Assembly (NCBI RefSeq): GCF_014199325.1
Contig: NZ_JACIJJ010000001.1
Span: forward strand, 806,001 to 870,000
Length of the DNA: 64,000 bases
Reading direction: 5' to 3'
Origin: Sphingomonas yantingensis
GTDB lineage: Bacteria > Pseudomonadota > Alphaproteobacteria > Sphingomonadales > Sphingomonadaceae
The notes under the pieces were generated by a model. That model ran no database searches and was not told the DNA's origin. It saw only the letters and a list, made by a program, of their open reading frames with translations. The translations under genes were made by a program, and so were the position numbers. Below, in pieces: positions 16,524-25,000 of this stretch (within the stretch, counting starts at the first letter, position 1; each line of letters begins with the position of its first letter).

Positions 16524-17579
16524 GTGGCGATAGACAAGTCGATTGAAGCGCGGATTGCACAGAAGGCGGCCGAACTCGGCTTTGCCGCCTGCGGCTTCGC
16601 GCGCGCGGATGCCGCGCCGCGCGCGGGCGAGCGGCTGCGCCAATGGCTGGCGGACGGGTGCCATGGCAGCATGATCTGGATGGAGGGCCGCGCCGACCAG
16701 CGTGCCAGCCCCGCCGGCCTGTGGCCCCAGGTGAAGAGCATCATCGCGCTTGGCATGAGCTACGCCCCCGCGGTCGATCCGCTGGCGCTCGAAGGGGTGG
16801 GGGACCACGGACGCATCTCGGTCTATGCGCAGGGCGCCGATTATCACGACGTGGTGAAGAAGGCGCTGAAGGCGCTCGGCCGCTGGCTGGTGGCGGAGGC
16901 TGGGGGCGAGCTCAAGGTCTTCGTCGACACCGCGCCGGTGATGGAAAAACCGCTCGCCGAGGCGGCGGGGCTGGGGTGGCAGGGCAAGCACACCAATCTC
17001 GTCAGCCGCGAGCATGGGTCGTGGCTGTTCCTCGGCGCGATCTACACGACGCTGGAATTGTCGGGCGAGGGGGCGGGGCGCGACCGGTGCGGGTCGTGCG
17101 ATGCGTGCCAGCGCGCGTGCCCGACCGGTGCGTTCCCCGCACCCTATCGGCTCGATGCGCGGCGGTGCATTTCCTACTGGACGATCGAGCATGCCGGGCC
17201 GGTGCCCGACGAAATCGCCGACGCGATGGGCAACCGCCTCTATGGGTGCGACGATTGCCTGGCGGTCTGTCCCTGGAACAAGTTCGCTGCGGCAGCGGCC
17301 GCCAACCGCGCCTTCTGGCCGCGCGCCGAACTGGTCGCGCCGTCGCTCGCCGAGTTGCTGGCGCTCGACGATGCGGGGTTCCGGCAGGTGTTCGCGGGGT
17401 CGCCGATCAAGCGGATCGGCCGCAACCGGATGGTGCGCAACGCGCTGATCGCGGCAGGGAATGGCGGGGACGCGTCGCTGCTACCCGCGGTGACGGCGCT
17501 CTTGGCGGACGAGGACGAGACGGTGCGCGGCGCAGCGGCGAGGGCAGCGGCGCGGTTGGGGGCTGTTTCCAGCAAATGA
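16524..17579 (+). CDS. queG: Epoxyqueuosine reductase
   Basis: This catalyses the last step of queuosine biosynthesis, reducing epoxyqueuosine to queuosine in tRNA anticodons. It uses cobalamin and two [4Fe-4S] clusters. The 351-aa product begins at GTG 16524. Key residues: FVDTAPVMEKPLAEAAGLGW with the catalytic Asp135, cluster ligands C189, C192, C195, C199 in CGSCDACQRACP, and the second set C215, C242, C245, C249 around YGCDDCLAVCPWNKF. A HEAT-like tail (LLPAVTALLADEDETVRGAA) closes it. This single-domain form has standard length. Transcribed alone, it is followed by a REP-like repeat. Confidence 0.95.
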   Translation: MAIDKSIEARIAQKAAELGFAACGFARADAAPRAGERLRQWLADGCHGSMIWMEGRADQRASPAGLWPQVKSIIALGMSYAPAVDPLALEGVGDHGRISVYAQGADYHDVVKKALKALGRWLVAEAGGELKVFVDTAPVMEKPLAEAAGLGWQGKHTNLVSREHGSWLFLGAIYTTLELSGEGAGRDRCGSCDACQRACPTGAFPAPYRLDARRCISYWTIEHAGPVPDEIADAMGNRLYGCDDCLAVCPWNKFAAAAAANRAFWPRAELVAPSLAELLALDDAGFRQVFAGSPIKRIGRNRMVRNALIAAGNGGDASLLPAVTALLADEDETVRGAAARAAARLGAVSSK

Positions 17580-17641
17580 CGTACCGCGGCGAAGGCCGGG
17601 GTACGCGTTTGGTTGGGGCGGGAGGACCGCCCAACGCAACC

Positions 17642-17736
17642 CGTCATCCCGGACTTGATCCGGGATCCCGCTGCTGCTTCTTCTCGGCGGCGGAAAGGAG
17701 GAAGAAGCGGGACCCCGGATCAAGTCCGGGGTGACG
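17642..17736. repeat. REP-like inverted repeat (CATCCCGGACTTGATC type)
   Basis: About 31-bp arms, CGTCATCCCGGACTTGATCC... and ...GGATCAAGTCCGGGGTGACG, are near-perfect reverse complements around a spacer with its own CTTCTTCTC/GAGGAAGAAG pair. It lies between queG and a minus-strand gene in non-coding DNA. The same arm family recurs near 24.9, 31.6, 50.2 and 58.1 kb. Confidence 0.85.
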
Positions 17737-17822
17737 CAGACCGAAGAGGGCGGCGTGCGGGGCTGTAGAAGCAGAACCCCTTATCAAGCTCGACGCGATA
17801 GGATCATGGCCAGGTCCGGCGG

Positions 17823-18299
17823 CTATTTGGCCGGCTTGGTCGAGGGGATGGGCAGGCCCGCTTCCCGGCCCACTGCCTCCAGCGCGCTTTGGTCGAAGAA
17901 CTTCGTCATGTCGCCCAAGGAGGCGGTGACCGCCGGATCGGTCATGAGACCGCGCATTGCCACTTCGCCGAGCACCCGGAAGCTCTTCTCGATCGTGCCC
18001 AGACCTTCGTACTTGATCGCGACGACCGTTTCCTTGCGGCAATCCTGCGTCATGAGGCGGGTGAACATCTGGCCGACCCGCCGATGATGGTCGAGCCGCT
18101 CCGCCGGCGTCAGGTTGGTCATGCCGGCGACCGCCGGGCTCGCGGAGATCGAGGCGAATATCCATTTGATGAGGCCCGTGCGATCGGCCTCGCTCGTCTT
18201 GGCGACGAGGCACTTCGCCAGGTCGGCGGTGTAGGGTTCGTTCTGCCCGGCCGGCGCCGCGGCCAGCGTGAGCGCCACCATCGTTGTCAGCATCGCCAC
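17823..18299 (-). CDS. Secreted protein of unknown function
   Basis: A 158-aa product with an N-terminal hydrophobic leader (MAMLTTMVALTLAAAPAGQ), so probably exported. Starts at GTG 18299, overlapping the DUF885 stop by one base, or ATG 18293. The mature part is helical and contains two Cys (AKCLVAKTSEADRTG, TQDCRKETVVAIKYEG), FASISASPAVAGMTNLTP and GEVAMRGLMTDPAVTAS. I recognise no family. Tight coupling suggests it is the second gene of a DUF885 operon; the REP-like repeat lies about 90 bp beyond its stop. Confidence 0.75.
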   Translation of the reverse strand: MAMLTTMVALTLAAAPAGQNEPYTADLAKCLVAKTSEADRTGLIKWIFASISASPAVAGMTNLTPAERLDHHRRVGQMFTRLMTQDCRKETVVAIKYEGLGTIEKSFRVLGEVAMRGLMTDPAVTASLGDMTKFFDQSALEAVGREAGLPIPSTKPAK

Positions 18300-20122
18300 T
18301 ACCCCTTCTTCGCCGCGATGTAGCCGTCGACCACCTGCTCCAGCACGTCGAGCGGCATCATGCCGTTCGCCAGCACCGCTTCGTGGAAGTCGCGGATGTC
18401 GAACTTAGGCCCCAGCGCCTTTTTCGCCCGCTCGCGCAGTTCGGCGATCTTGAGTTGCCCGACCATGTAGCTCGTCGCCTGGCCGGGATTGTTCATGTAG
18501 CGGTCGACCTCGCGCTTCAGGTCGATCTCCGACAGCGACGAGTTGTCGCGGAAATATTGCTGCGCCTGCTCGCGCGTCCACCGCTTCGAATGCATGCCGG
18601 TGTCGACGACCAGCCGGATCGCGCGCCACATCTGGAGCGAGAGCATCCCGAACCGCTGATACGGGTCCTTGTAGACGCCCATCTCGTCCGCCAGCCGCTC
18701 GGTATAGAGGCCCCACCCTTCGGTATAGGCACTGTAGCCGCCCAATTTGCGGAACTTGGGCAGGCCGGTCAGCTCCTGCGCGCGGGCGATCTGGAAATGA
18801 TGGCCGGGCGCGCCCTCATGCACCGCGATGCCGGAGTTCTGCACCTTCTGCACCTGGCTCATGTCGGCGAGGTTGACGTAGAAGATGCCCGGCCGCGACC
18901 CGTCGGGGGCGGGGCGGTTGTAGAAGGCGGTCGACGCGGTCGCCTCGCGCCACTTCTCGACCGCGCGAACCTCCAGCGGGGCCTTGGGCAGCACGCTGAA
19001 ATATTGCGGGGCCTTGCCCATCACCTCGGCGATCACCGCGCGCGCGTCGTTGAGATACGCTTCCTTGCCGGCTTCCGAATTCTCGTACTTGAAGCGCGGG
19101 TCGTCGCGAATGAAGGCGAAGAACGCCTTGAGATCGCCCTTGAACCCGGTCTGCTTTCGGATCGCGTCCATCTCGGCCCGGATCGCCGCCACCTGGCGCA
19201 GGCCGAGCTGGTGGATCTGGTCGGCGGTCAGGTCAGTGGTCGTGAAGTTGTAGAGCCGCGCGGCGTAATAGGCGTCGCCGTTCGGCAGGCTCCACGCGCC
19301 GTTATTGCCCTTCGCCTTGCCCTCGATCTCGTCCAGCGCGGCGAACAGCGTGTCGTAGCCGGCCTTGAACGGGCCGGTCAGCGCGGCGCGCGCGTCGGCG
19401 AGCAGCTTGTTCTTCGTCGCGGCGGGCGCATCGAGCGCGGCGACCTTCTTGGCGAAGTCGGCCATCACCGTGCTGTCGGGGCCGGCGGTGAAGGGCGCGC
19501 CGACGAGGATCTTCTTGGCATCCGCCCGCGCGGGCGCGAAAACCATCTGCGGCGGGACGATGCCCTTCGCCGCCTGCGCGCGCATCTTGGCCGAAACCTC
19601 GCGCATCACGCGATCGGTCTCGCGGATGCGGGCGATATAGGCCTCGGCATCGGCGACGCTGGCGATCTTGTGATTGTTGATGAGGAAGACTGGGATCTCG
19701 CCCGCCGGGCTGCCGTTGGTCGAGACGGGGAAGCTGTAGTCGCGCCACTGATACTGGCGGCGCTGGTTGGCGACCTGGAATTCATAGAGGCGGTAGCTGA
19801 GCTTGCCCTGGGTCCCGAGCTTCGCCGGATCGAAGCGGCGCTTCATCTCGGCCAGCGTCGCCTCGGCCATCTGCAGCCGCTTTTCACCGGTCGCGCCGGT
19901 ATAGTCGTCGAGCTTGTCGTAGTTCATCTTGCCGCCGAGCGAGGTGGTCTGCTCCGGGCTCAAGGCGGTCGAGGCGTCGAAGGCGGCGTCGAGGAACGTG
20001 TTGAGCCGGGCATCCTCGGCATCGGCCGTGGCGGCGACGGGGGCGGCCTGCTGTGCCGATGCCGTCGCGGCGAACGGAAGGGCGAGGGCGGCGGACAGCA
20101 TAAGACGAAGCGAAAGAGTCAA
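18299..20122 (-). CDS. DUF885 metallopeptidase-like protein, exported
   Basis: A 607-aa member of the DUF885 family, which carries an M32/thermolysin-like His-Glu motif and is thought to be peptidase-like. The start is TTG 20122: a full AGGAGG sits 5 nt upstream and the product then begins with a good signal peptide (TLSLRLMLSAALALPFAATA, cut before QQAAP). The frame reads further upstream without a ribosome site. The metal site is GIAVHEGAPGHHFQIARAQE, with a second acidic segment YSAYTEGWGLYTERLADEMG. Periplasmic or outer-membrane-facing location is inferred from the leader. The ribosome site is part of a small hairpin. Confidence 0.88.
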   Translation of the reverse strand: MTLSLRLMLSAALALPFAATASAQQAAPVAATADAEDARLNTFLDAAFDASTALSPEQTTSLGGKMNYDKLDDYTGATGEKRLQMAEATLAEMKRRFDPAKLGTQGKLSYRLYEFQVANQRRQYQWRDYSFPVSTNGSPAGEIPVFLINNHKIASVADAEAYIARIRETDRVMREVSAKMRAQAAKGIVPPQMVFAPARADAKKILVGAPFTAGPDSTVMADFAKKVAALDAPAATKNKLLADARAALTGPFKAGYDTLFAALDEIEGKAKGNNGAWSLPNGDAYYAARLYNFTTTDLTADQIHQLGLRQVAAIRAEMDAIRKQTGFKGDLKAFFAFIRDDPRFKYENSEAGKEAYLNDARAVIAEVMGKAPQYFSVLPKAPLEVRAVEKWREATASTAFYNRPAPDGSRPGIFYVNLADMSQVQKVQNSGIAVHEGAPGHHFQIARAQELTGLPKFRKLGGYSAYTEGWGLYTERLADEMGVYKDPYQRFGMLSLQMWRAIRLVVDTGMHSKRWTREQAQQYFRDNSSLSEIDLKREVDRYMNNPGQATSYMVGQLKIAELRERAKKALGPKFDIRDFHEAVLANGMMPLDVLEQVVDGYIAAKKG

Positions 20123-20127
20123 GCAAA

Positions 20128-20148
20128 CCTCCTGATTTTGCAAGGAGG
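20128..20148 (-). promoter_or_regulatory. Hairpin containing the DUF885 ribosome site
   Basis: On the minus strand CCTCCT, a 9-nt loop TGCAAAATC, and AGGAGG form a 6-bp stem whose second arm is the complete Shine-Dalgarno sequence, 5 nt before the TTG start. This could moderate translation, or be chance complementarity of a strong ribosome site. Confidence 0.4.
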
Positions 20149-20201
20149 CTATGCGGCCGGGGGCGGGAGGGCAACATCGTTTCGCGCGGAACGAGCGCGC
20201 G

Positions 20202-21200
20202 TCAGTCGTCCTCATCCTCGAACCCGACGAGGTCCAGCGCGCGCGCCTTGATCTGGTGGAGCGCGCACCAGTGGACCAGCGCGTCCTCGCGCCCGTGCGT
20301 TACCCACACCTCGCGCGGGGCGAGTTCGCGGATCGTCGTGGTGAGCTCGTCCCAGTCGGCATGGTCGGACAGGATGATCGGCAACTCGACCTGTCGCTGG
20401 CGCGCCCGCTGGCGCACCCGCATCCAGCCCGACGCCATCGCCGTGATCGGGTCGGGCAGCCGCCGCGACCAGCGATCGCCGAGCGCCGAGGGCGGCGCCA
20501 TGACGACGCGGCCGCGCAACTCGTCCTTCGTCGCCTCCATCGCAGGGCGAAGGTCGCCAAGGTCGACGCCGTGCTCGACATAAAGGTCGCACAATTTCTG
20601 GAGCGCGCCGTGCAGATAGATCGGGTGGACATGTCCCATGTCGCGAAGCTCGCGGATCACCCGCTGCGCCTTGCCGAGCGCATAGGCGCCGACGAGGACG
20701 CAGCGATCGGGTTCGGCGAGCAGCGCGGCGTCGATTTTCGCCAGCTCCTCGGTCGTCTCGGGATGGCGGAAGACGGGCAGGCCGAACGTCGCTTCCGTCA
20801 CGAACACGTCGCACGGGACCGGCTCGAACGCGGCGCAGGTGGGATCGGGCCGGCGCTTATAGTCCCCCGACACGACGACCCGTTCGCCGGCGTGGTCGAG
20901 GACGATTTGCGCTGAGCCGAGGACATGGCCGGCGGGGACGAAGCCCACCTCGACCGGCCCCATCGTCACGCTCTCGCCATACGCCACGGGCACGCCGTTC
21001 TGCGGGCCGTAGCGTGCTGCCATGATCGCCAGCGTCTCGGGCGTCGCCCAGACCTCGCCGTGGCCGCCCCGGGCATGGTCGGCATGGCCGTGGGTGACGA
21101 GCGCGCGCGGCTTGGGCGTCGACGGGTCGATCCAGGCGTCGGCCGCGGGAAGGTAGATGCCCTCGGGGCGGGGATCGATCCATCGGCCGGGTGCGGGCAT
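20202..21200 (-). CDS. Ligase-associated DNA exonuclease (metallo-beta-lactamase fold)
   Basis: A 332-aa nuclease of the beta-CASP/metallo-beta-lactamase type found in bacterial Lig-Lhr-Exo-Pde DNA-damage clusters. The metal motif is VTHGHADHARGG; other elements are AGHVLGSAQIVLDH, VVVSGDYKRRPDPT, VFVTEATFGLPVFRHP and the late SDHADWDELTTTI and WVTHGRED. It should act on DNA ends in the cytoplasm. The helicase partner starts 1.2 kb away on the other strand and PdeM 5.8 kb away; no ATP-dependent ligase is in the window. Start ATG 21200 gives the family N-terminus MPAPGRWIDPRPEGIYLP. Confidence 0.9.
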   Translation of the reverse strand: MPAPGRWIDPRPEGIYLPAADAWIDPSTPKPRALVTHGHADHARGGHGEVWATPETLAIMAARYGPQNGVPVAYGESVTMGPVEVGFVPAGHVLGSAQIVLDHAGERVVVSGDYKRRPDPTCAAFEPVPCDVFVTEATFGLPVFRHPETTEELAKIDAALLAEPDRCVLVGAYALGKAQRVIRELRDMGHVHPIYLHGALQKLCDLYVEHGVDLGDLRPAMEATKDELRGRVVMAPPSALGDRWSRRLPDPITAMASGWMRVRQRARQRQVELPIILSDHADWDELTTTIRELAPREVWVTHGREDALVHWCALHQIKARALDLVGFEDEDD

Positions 21201-21292
21201 CGCGGTGATGTGGGGCGCCCCGGGTACGGACGCAAGCGGATCGAAAGACTTACGCGGCGCGTTGGCAGCGATCCGAACGACGGAGAGAGATA

Positions 21293-21484
21293 ATGCTCCT
21301 CGACGACAACGGCATCTGGGGCGCGGTGGTGGTAATCGGCCCGATCGTGCTGACGCTGGTCATCGGCTGGGCCATGCTGCGCAATCGCGGCGCCACCCGG
21401 CACGAGATCGAACGGACCGAGGCCGCGACCAAGGCCATGTACGACGAACAGAACCGCGAAGACATCGCTCGGGACAACGGCTGA
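21293..21484 (+). CDS. Small single-pass membrane protein
   Basis: A 63-aa protein from ATG 21293, with GGAGAGAGAT just upstream. One membrane helix (GAVVVIGPIVLTLVIGWAML) is followed by a charged cytoplasmic tail (RHEIERTEAATKAMYDEQNRED). Function unknown. It diverges from the exonuclease gene and precedes the AraC-type gene by 46 bp. Confidence 0.7.
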   Translation: MLLDDNGIWGAVVVIGPIVLTLVIGWAMLRNRGATRHEIERTEAATKAMYDEQNREDIARDNG

Positions 21485-21530
21485 TTCCAGCCGGTTGCCA
21501 GTCGCATTTCATCGGGATAGCGCGCCAGTC

Positions 21531-22436
21531 ATGAACAGCCCGCTTGTCGCGCGCACGGGGCAGACGAAACGGGGGCATCCGGTTTCGATCAACCTGGCGC
21601 CCGATCCGGATCTACAGAGGCATATCGCGCGCCTCTTCATTACGATCGTCGAACAGCCCGACGATGCGATACTTGAAGACTTCATCGTAAGTGAAACCGG
21701 TTTCATCCGCATCCTGCTGACCGGGGAGTGGGCGACGCTCGAGGACGGCGCATGGCGCGACTATGAAGGGTCGGTGCTGTTCGGCGCCCAGTCGCGCCCG
21801 TTTCGCTGCCGGGTAAAGGGTGCGTTCGCGATGTGCGGGTTCGCGATCCTGCCGGGAGCGTGGCGCAGCCTGACGGGGATCGACCACCGCGACCTCGCTG
21901 ACCGGGTGAAGCGGCTGGTCGGGCCGATCGGCGACCGGCTGGATCAGGCGGGTGACGATCCCTGGTCGCATGACGCGACCTTCGCCGCGCTCAATTCGGC
22001 GGTGCGCGATTGGGTCAAGGTCACCGGCGGCGAGATCGACAGCGTCGCCGAACGGTTCGACCAGCGCATCCACCTCGACCCCACGCGGTCGGTCGCCGAT
22101 CTGGCGCGCGAGATCGCGGTGACGCCGCGCACACTCGACCGACGTATCCAGACCAGCTTCGGCCTCAGTCCCAAGATGGTGCTGCGCCGCGCACGCTTCC
22201 TCGACATGGCCGCGACGGTACGCGGCATCGCGGTCCCTGACGAGGAGATGCTGGCGAGCCTGCGCTTCTACGACCAGTCGCATCAGGTGCGCGAGTTCCG
22301 CCACTTTACGGGCATGACGCCGGGCGCATTCGCCCGCGCGTCGACACCGCTGTTCAACCTCGCGCTCGAATCGCGGCAGCGGCGCAAATACGAACTGGCG
22401 GACCGGACCGGGGAGCGGATACCCTGGCTGGCGTGA
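21531..22436 (+). CDS. AraC-family transcriptional regulator
   Basis: A 301-aa regulator. I start it at ATG 21531 (MNSPLVARTGQTKRG). The N-terminal part is a cupin-like sensor (ETGFIRILLTGEWATLEDG, FGAQSRPFRCRVKGAFAMCGF), and the C-terminal double helix-turn-helix includes DPTRSVADLAREIAVTPRTLDRRIQTSFGLSPKMVLRR (positions about 185-225) and FYDQSHQVREFRHFTGMTPG. Its stop overlaps the helicase start as GTGA, which suggests co-transcription with and possibly control of the DNA-repair helicase. The ligand is unknown. Confidence 0.87.
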   Translation: MNSPLVARTGQTKRGHPVSINLAPDPDLQRHIARLFITIVEQPDDAILEDFIVSETGFIRILLTGEWATLEDGAWRDYEGSVLFGAQSRPFRCRVKGAFAMCGFAILPGAWRSLTGIDHRDLADRVKRLVGPIGDRLDQAGDDPWSHDATFAALNSAVRDWVKVTGGEIDSVAERFDQRIHLDPTRSVADLAREIAVTPRTLDRRIQTSFGLSPKMVLRRARFLDMAATVRGIAVPDEEMLASLRFYDQSHQVREFRHFTGMTPGAFARASTPLFNLALESRQRRKYELADRTGERIPWLA

Positions 22437-24847
22437 AGACCGCGCCGCTGCCGCCGATGATCGAGGACTGGTTCGCGGGCCGCGGCTGGCGGCCGCGCCG
22501 GCATCAGCTCGACATGCTGGCGGCGGCGCGTGCGGGGCGCCACGCGCTGCTCGTCGCGACGACGGGCGCGGGCAAGACGCTGGCCGGGTTCCTGCCGACG
22601 CTGACCGAGTTGATCGAGGCCCCGCGCGAGGGGCTGCACACGCTCTATATCTCGCCCTTGAAGGCGCTGGCGGTCGACGTGCGCCGCAACCTTCTGACCC
22701 CGATCGAGGAAATGGGCGCGGCGATCACCGTCGAGGCGCGGACCGGGGACACCCCCAGCGACCGCAAGGCGCGTCAGCGGGCCAAGCCGCCCAGCATTCT
22801 GCTGACGACGCCCGAGTCTCTGAGCCTGCTGCTGAGCTATCCCGACGCGGCGATCATGTTCGCGGACCTGCGCACCGTGGTGATCGACGAGGTGCACGCC
22901 TTTGCTACGGGTAAGCGCGGCGACCTGCTCTCGCTCTGCCTCGCGCGGCTTCAGCGGTTCGCGCCGGCGCTTCGCCGTGTCGCGCTGTCGGCGACGGTCG
23001 CGGACGCCGACGGCTATCGCGCCTGGCTGGCACCCGACGGCGATATCGATGCTGTGGCGCTGGTGGAGGGCGAGAAGGGGGCGGACCCCGACATCTCGAT
23101 CCTGTTGCCGGAGGATCGCGTCCCTTGGTCGGGCCATTCGGGCCGCTATGCCGCGCCGCAGGTTATGCGAGAGATCGAGGCGCACCGCACGACGATCGTG
23201 TTCTGCAACACGCGCAGCCTCGCCGAACTGATCTTTCAGGACCTGTGGAAGGTCAATGACGACAATCTGCCGATGGGAGTCCACCACGGCAGCCTGGCGG
23301 TCGAGGCGCGGCGCAAGGTCGAGGGGGCGATGGCCGACGGGCGCCTTCGCGCGCTGGTCGCGACCGCCAGCCTCGACCTTGGAGTCGACTGGGGCGATGT
23401 CGACTGCGTGATCCAGATGGGCGCGCCCAAGGGATCGTCGCGCCTGCTCCAGCGGATCGGCCGCGCCAACCACCGGCTGGACGAGGCGTCGGAGGCGGTG
23501 CTCGTCCCCGGCAACCGCTTCGAATATCTGGAGGCGCGCGCGGCATTGGACGCGGTGGAGGCCCGCGAACTCGATCCCGACATCTTCCGCCCCGGCGCGC
23601 TCGACGTGCTGGCCCAGCACCTGATGGCTTGTGCCTGCGCCGAACCGTTCGCGCCCGAGGCGATGCTGGCGGAGGTGCAGTCGGCGCTCCCCTATTCGGC
23701 GCTGACGGCCGAGACGTTCGAGCGCGTGCTCCAGTTCATCGCCGATGGCGGCTATGCCCTGCGCGCCTATGACCGGTTCAAGCGGCTGACGAAGGGGCCG
23801 GACGGGCTATGGCGCGTCAGCCATCCGCGGTTCGTTACGCAGCACCGGCTGAACGCAGGCATTATCGTCGATGCACCGGTCCTCAACGTCCGGTTCAAGA
23901 ACGGCCGGACGCTAGGCACTGTCGAGGAGTTCTTCGCCGCCACGCTGTCGCCGGGCGATACCTTCTTCTTCGCCGGCATGGCGCTGGAGGTGGAGCGGAT
24001 CGATCAGCTCGACCTGCTCGTGCGCGCGACGTCCAAGCCCGCGCGCATCCCCACCTATGTCGGCGCGCGAATGCCGCTCTCCACCAACCTTGCTCACCGC
24101 GTCCGCTCGTTCCTGTGCGACAAGACCGAGTGGCCGCGTTTCCCCGACGATGTGCGCGAGTGGCTGGAGGTGCAGGATCGCCGCTCGGTCCTGCCCCATC
24201 CCGACCAGCTCCTCGTCGAGACCTTCCCGCGTGAGGGGCGGCACTACATGGTCGCCTACAGTTTCGAGGGGTGGAACGCGCACCAGTCGCTCGGCATGCT
24301 CGTCACCCGGCGCATGGAGGCGCTGGGGCTGAAGCCGATGGGCTTCGTGTCGAACGACTATGCCATCGCCTGCTACGGCCTGGAGAAGATCACCGACCCG
24401 GCGGCGCTGTTCTCGCCCGACATTCTCGAGCACGAGTTCGTCGAATGGGTGCAGAACTCCGCGCTCCTGAAGCGCGCGTTCCGCGAGGTGGCAGTGATCG
24501 GCGGCCTGGTCGAGCGGCAGCATCCGGGCAAGAAGAAGACCGGCAAGCAGGTGACCTTCTCCACCGACCTCATCTACGACGTGCTGCGCAAGTACGAGCC
24601 GGGGCATTTGCTGCTCCAGGCTGCGTGGGAGGATGCGCGCGCGCGGATGACCGATGTCGGGCGGCTGGCAGGGCTCCTCGACCGCGCCGCCGACACGATG
24701 GTGCATGTCGATCTGGAGCGGGTGAGCCCGCTTGCCGTGCCGGTGCTGGTGCTGATCGGGCGCGAGCGGGTGGCGCAGGGGACGGTGGACGACGACCTGC
24801 TGATCGAGGCCGAGGCGCTGGCGAACGAGGCGATGCGGCTGGATTGA
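22433..24847 (+). CDS. lhr: Ligase-associated DEXH-box DNA helicase (Lhr-type)
   Basis: A superfamily 2 helicase of the Lhr-core type, 804 aa, from a GTG that overlaps the upstream stop. It opens MKTAPLPPMIEDWFAGRGWRP, then Walker A ATTGAGKT (42-49), motif Ia LYISPLKALAVDV, DEVH box IDEVHAFATGKRG (about residue 153), SAT motif VALSATVAD, and C-terminal RecA motifs LVATASLDLGVDWGDVD and LLQRIGRANHR. A winged-helix and beta-barrel follow. Its homologues translocate 3' to 5' on single-stranded DNA and work with the exonuclease (upstream, opposite strand) and PdeM (downstream). A REP-like repeat lies 20 bp after the stop. Confidence 0.92.
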   Translation: MKTAPLPPMIEDWFAGRGWRPRRHQLDMLAAARAGRHALLVATTGAGKTLAGFLPTLTELIEAPREGLHTLYISPLKALAVDVRRNLLTPIEEMGAAITVEARTGDTPSDRKARQRAKPPSILLTTPESLSLLLSYPDAAIMFADLRTVVIDEVHAFATGKRGDLLSLCLARLQRFAPALRRVALSATVADADGYRAWLAPDGDIDAVALVEGEKGADPDISILLPEDRVPWSGHSGRYAAPQVMREIEAHRTTIVFCNTRSLAELIFQDLWKVNDDNLPMGVHHGSLAVEARRKVEGAMADGRLRALVATASLDLGVDWGDVDCVIQMGAPKGSSRLLQRIGRANHRLDEASEAVLVPGNRFEYLEARAALDAVEARELDPDIFRPGALDVLAQHLMACACAEPFAPEAMLAEVQSALPYSALTAETFERVLQFIADGGYALRAYDRFKRLTKGPDGLWRVSHPRFVTQHRLNAGIIVDAPVLNVRFKNGRTLGTVEEFFAATLSPGDTFFFAGMALEVERIDQLDLLVRATSKPARIPTYVGARMPLSTNLAHRVRSFLCDKTEWPRFPDDVREWLEVQDRRSVLPHPDQLLVETFPREGRHYMVAYSFEGWNAHQSLGMLVTRRMEALGLKPMGFVSNDYAIACYGLEKITDPAALFSPDILEHEFVEWVQNSALLKRAFREVAVIGGLVERQHPGKKKTGKQVTFSTDLIYDVLRKYEPGHLLLQAAWEDARARMTDVGRLAGLLDRAADTMVHVDLERVSPLAVPVLVLIGRERVAQGTVDDDLLIEAEALANEAMRLD

Positions 24848-24867
24848 TGATTCGCGCCTGATCCCAT

Positions 24868-24963
24868 CGTCACCCCGGACTTGTTCCGGGGTCCACCGTG
24901 CCGCGTACCCAGTCACCGCTTGTCTTGCGGTGAAGTGGACCCCGGAACAAGTCCGGGGTGACG
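24868..24963. repeat. REP-like inverted repeat (CACCCCGGACTTGTTCC type)
   Basis: Perfect 29-bp arms 24868-24896 and 24935-24963 (CGTCACCCCGGACTTGTTCC... / ...GGAACAAGTCCGGGGTGACG) surround a spacer with a further CACCGC/GCGGTG hairpin. It lies in the 153-bp gap between the helicase and the aspartic-protease-like gene. Confidence 0.9.
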
Positions 24964-25000
24964 GCTAGGGGGCAACGCCACCCTGTGCTATGCTGCGCCA

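Noticed and set aside
18284-20251. Plus-strand open frame of about 655 codons antisense to the DUF885 gene
   Set aside because: Arg/Ala/Leu-rich antisense reading without domains; the DUF885 protein has HEGAPGHH, a signal peptide and a strong ribosome site.
22283-23620. Minus-strand frame of 445 codons over the AraC and helicase genes
   Set aside because: Antisense of clear AraC and helicase motifs; composition typical of reverse GC-rich frames.
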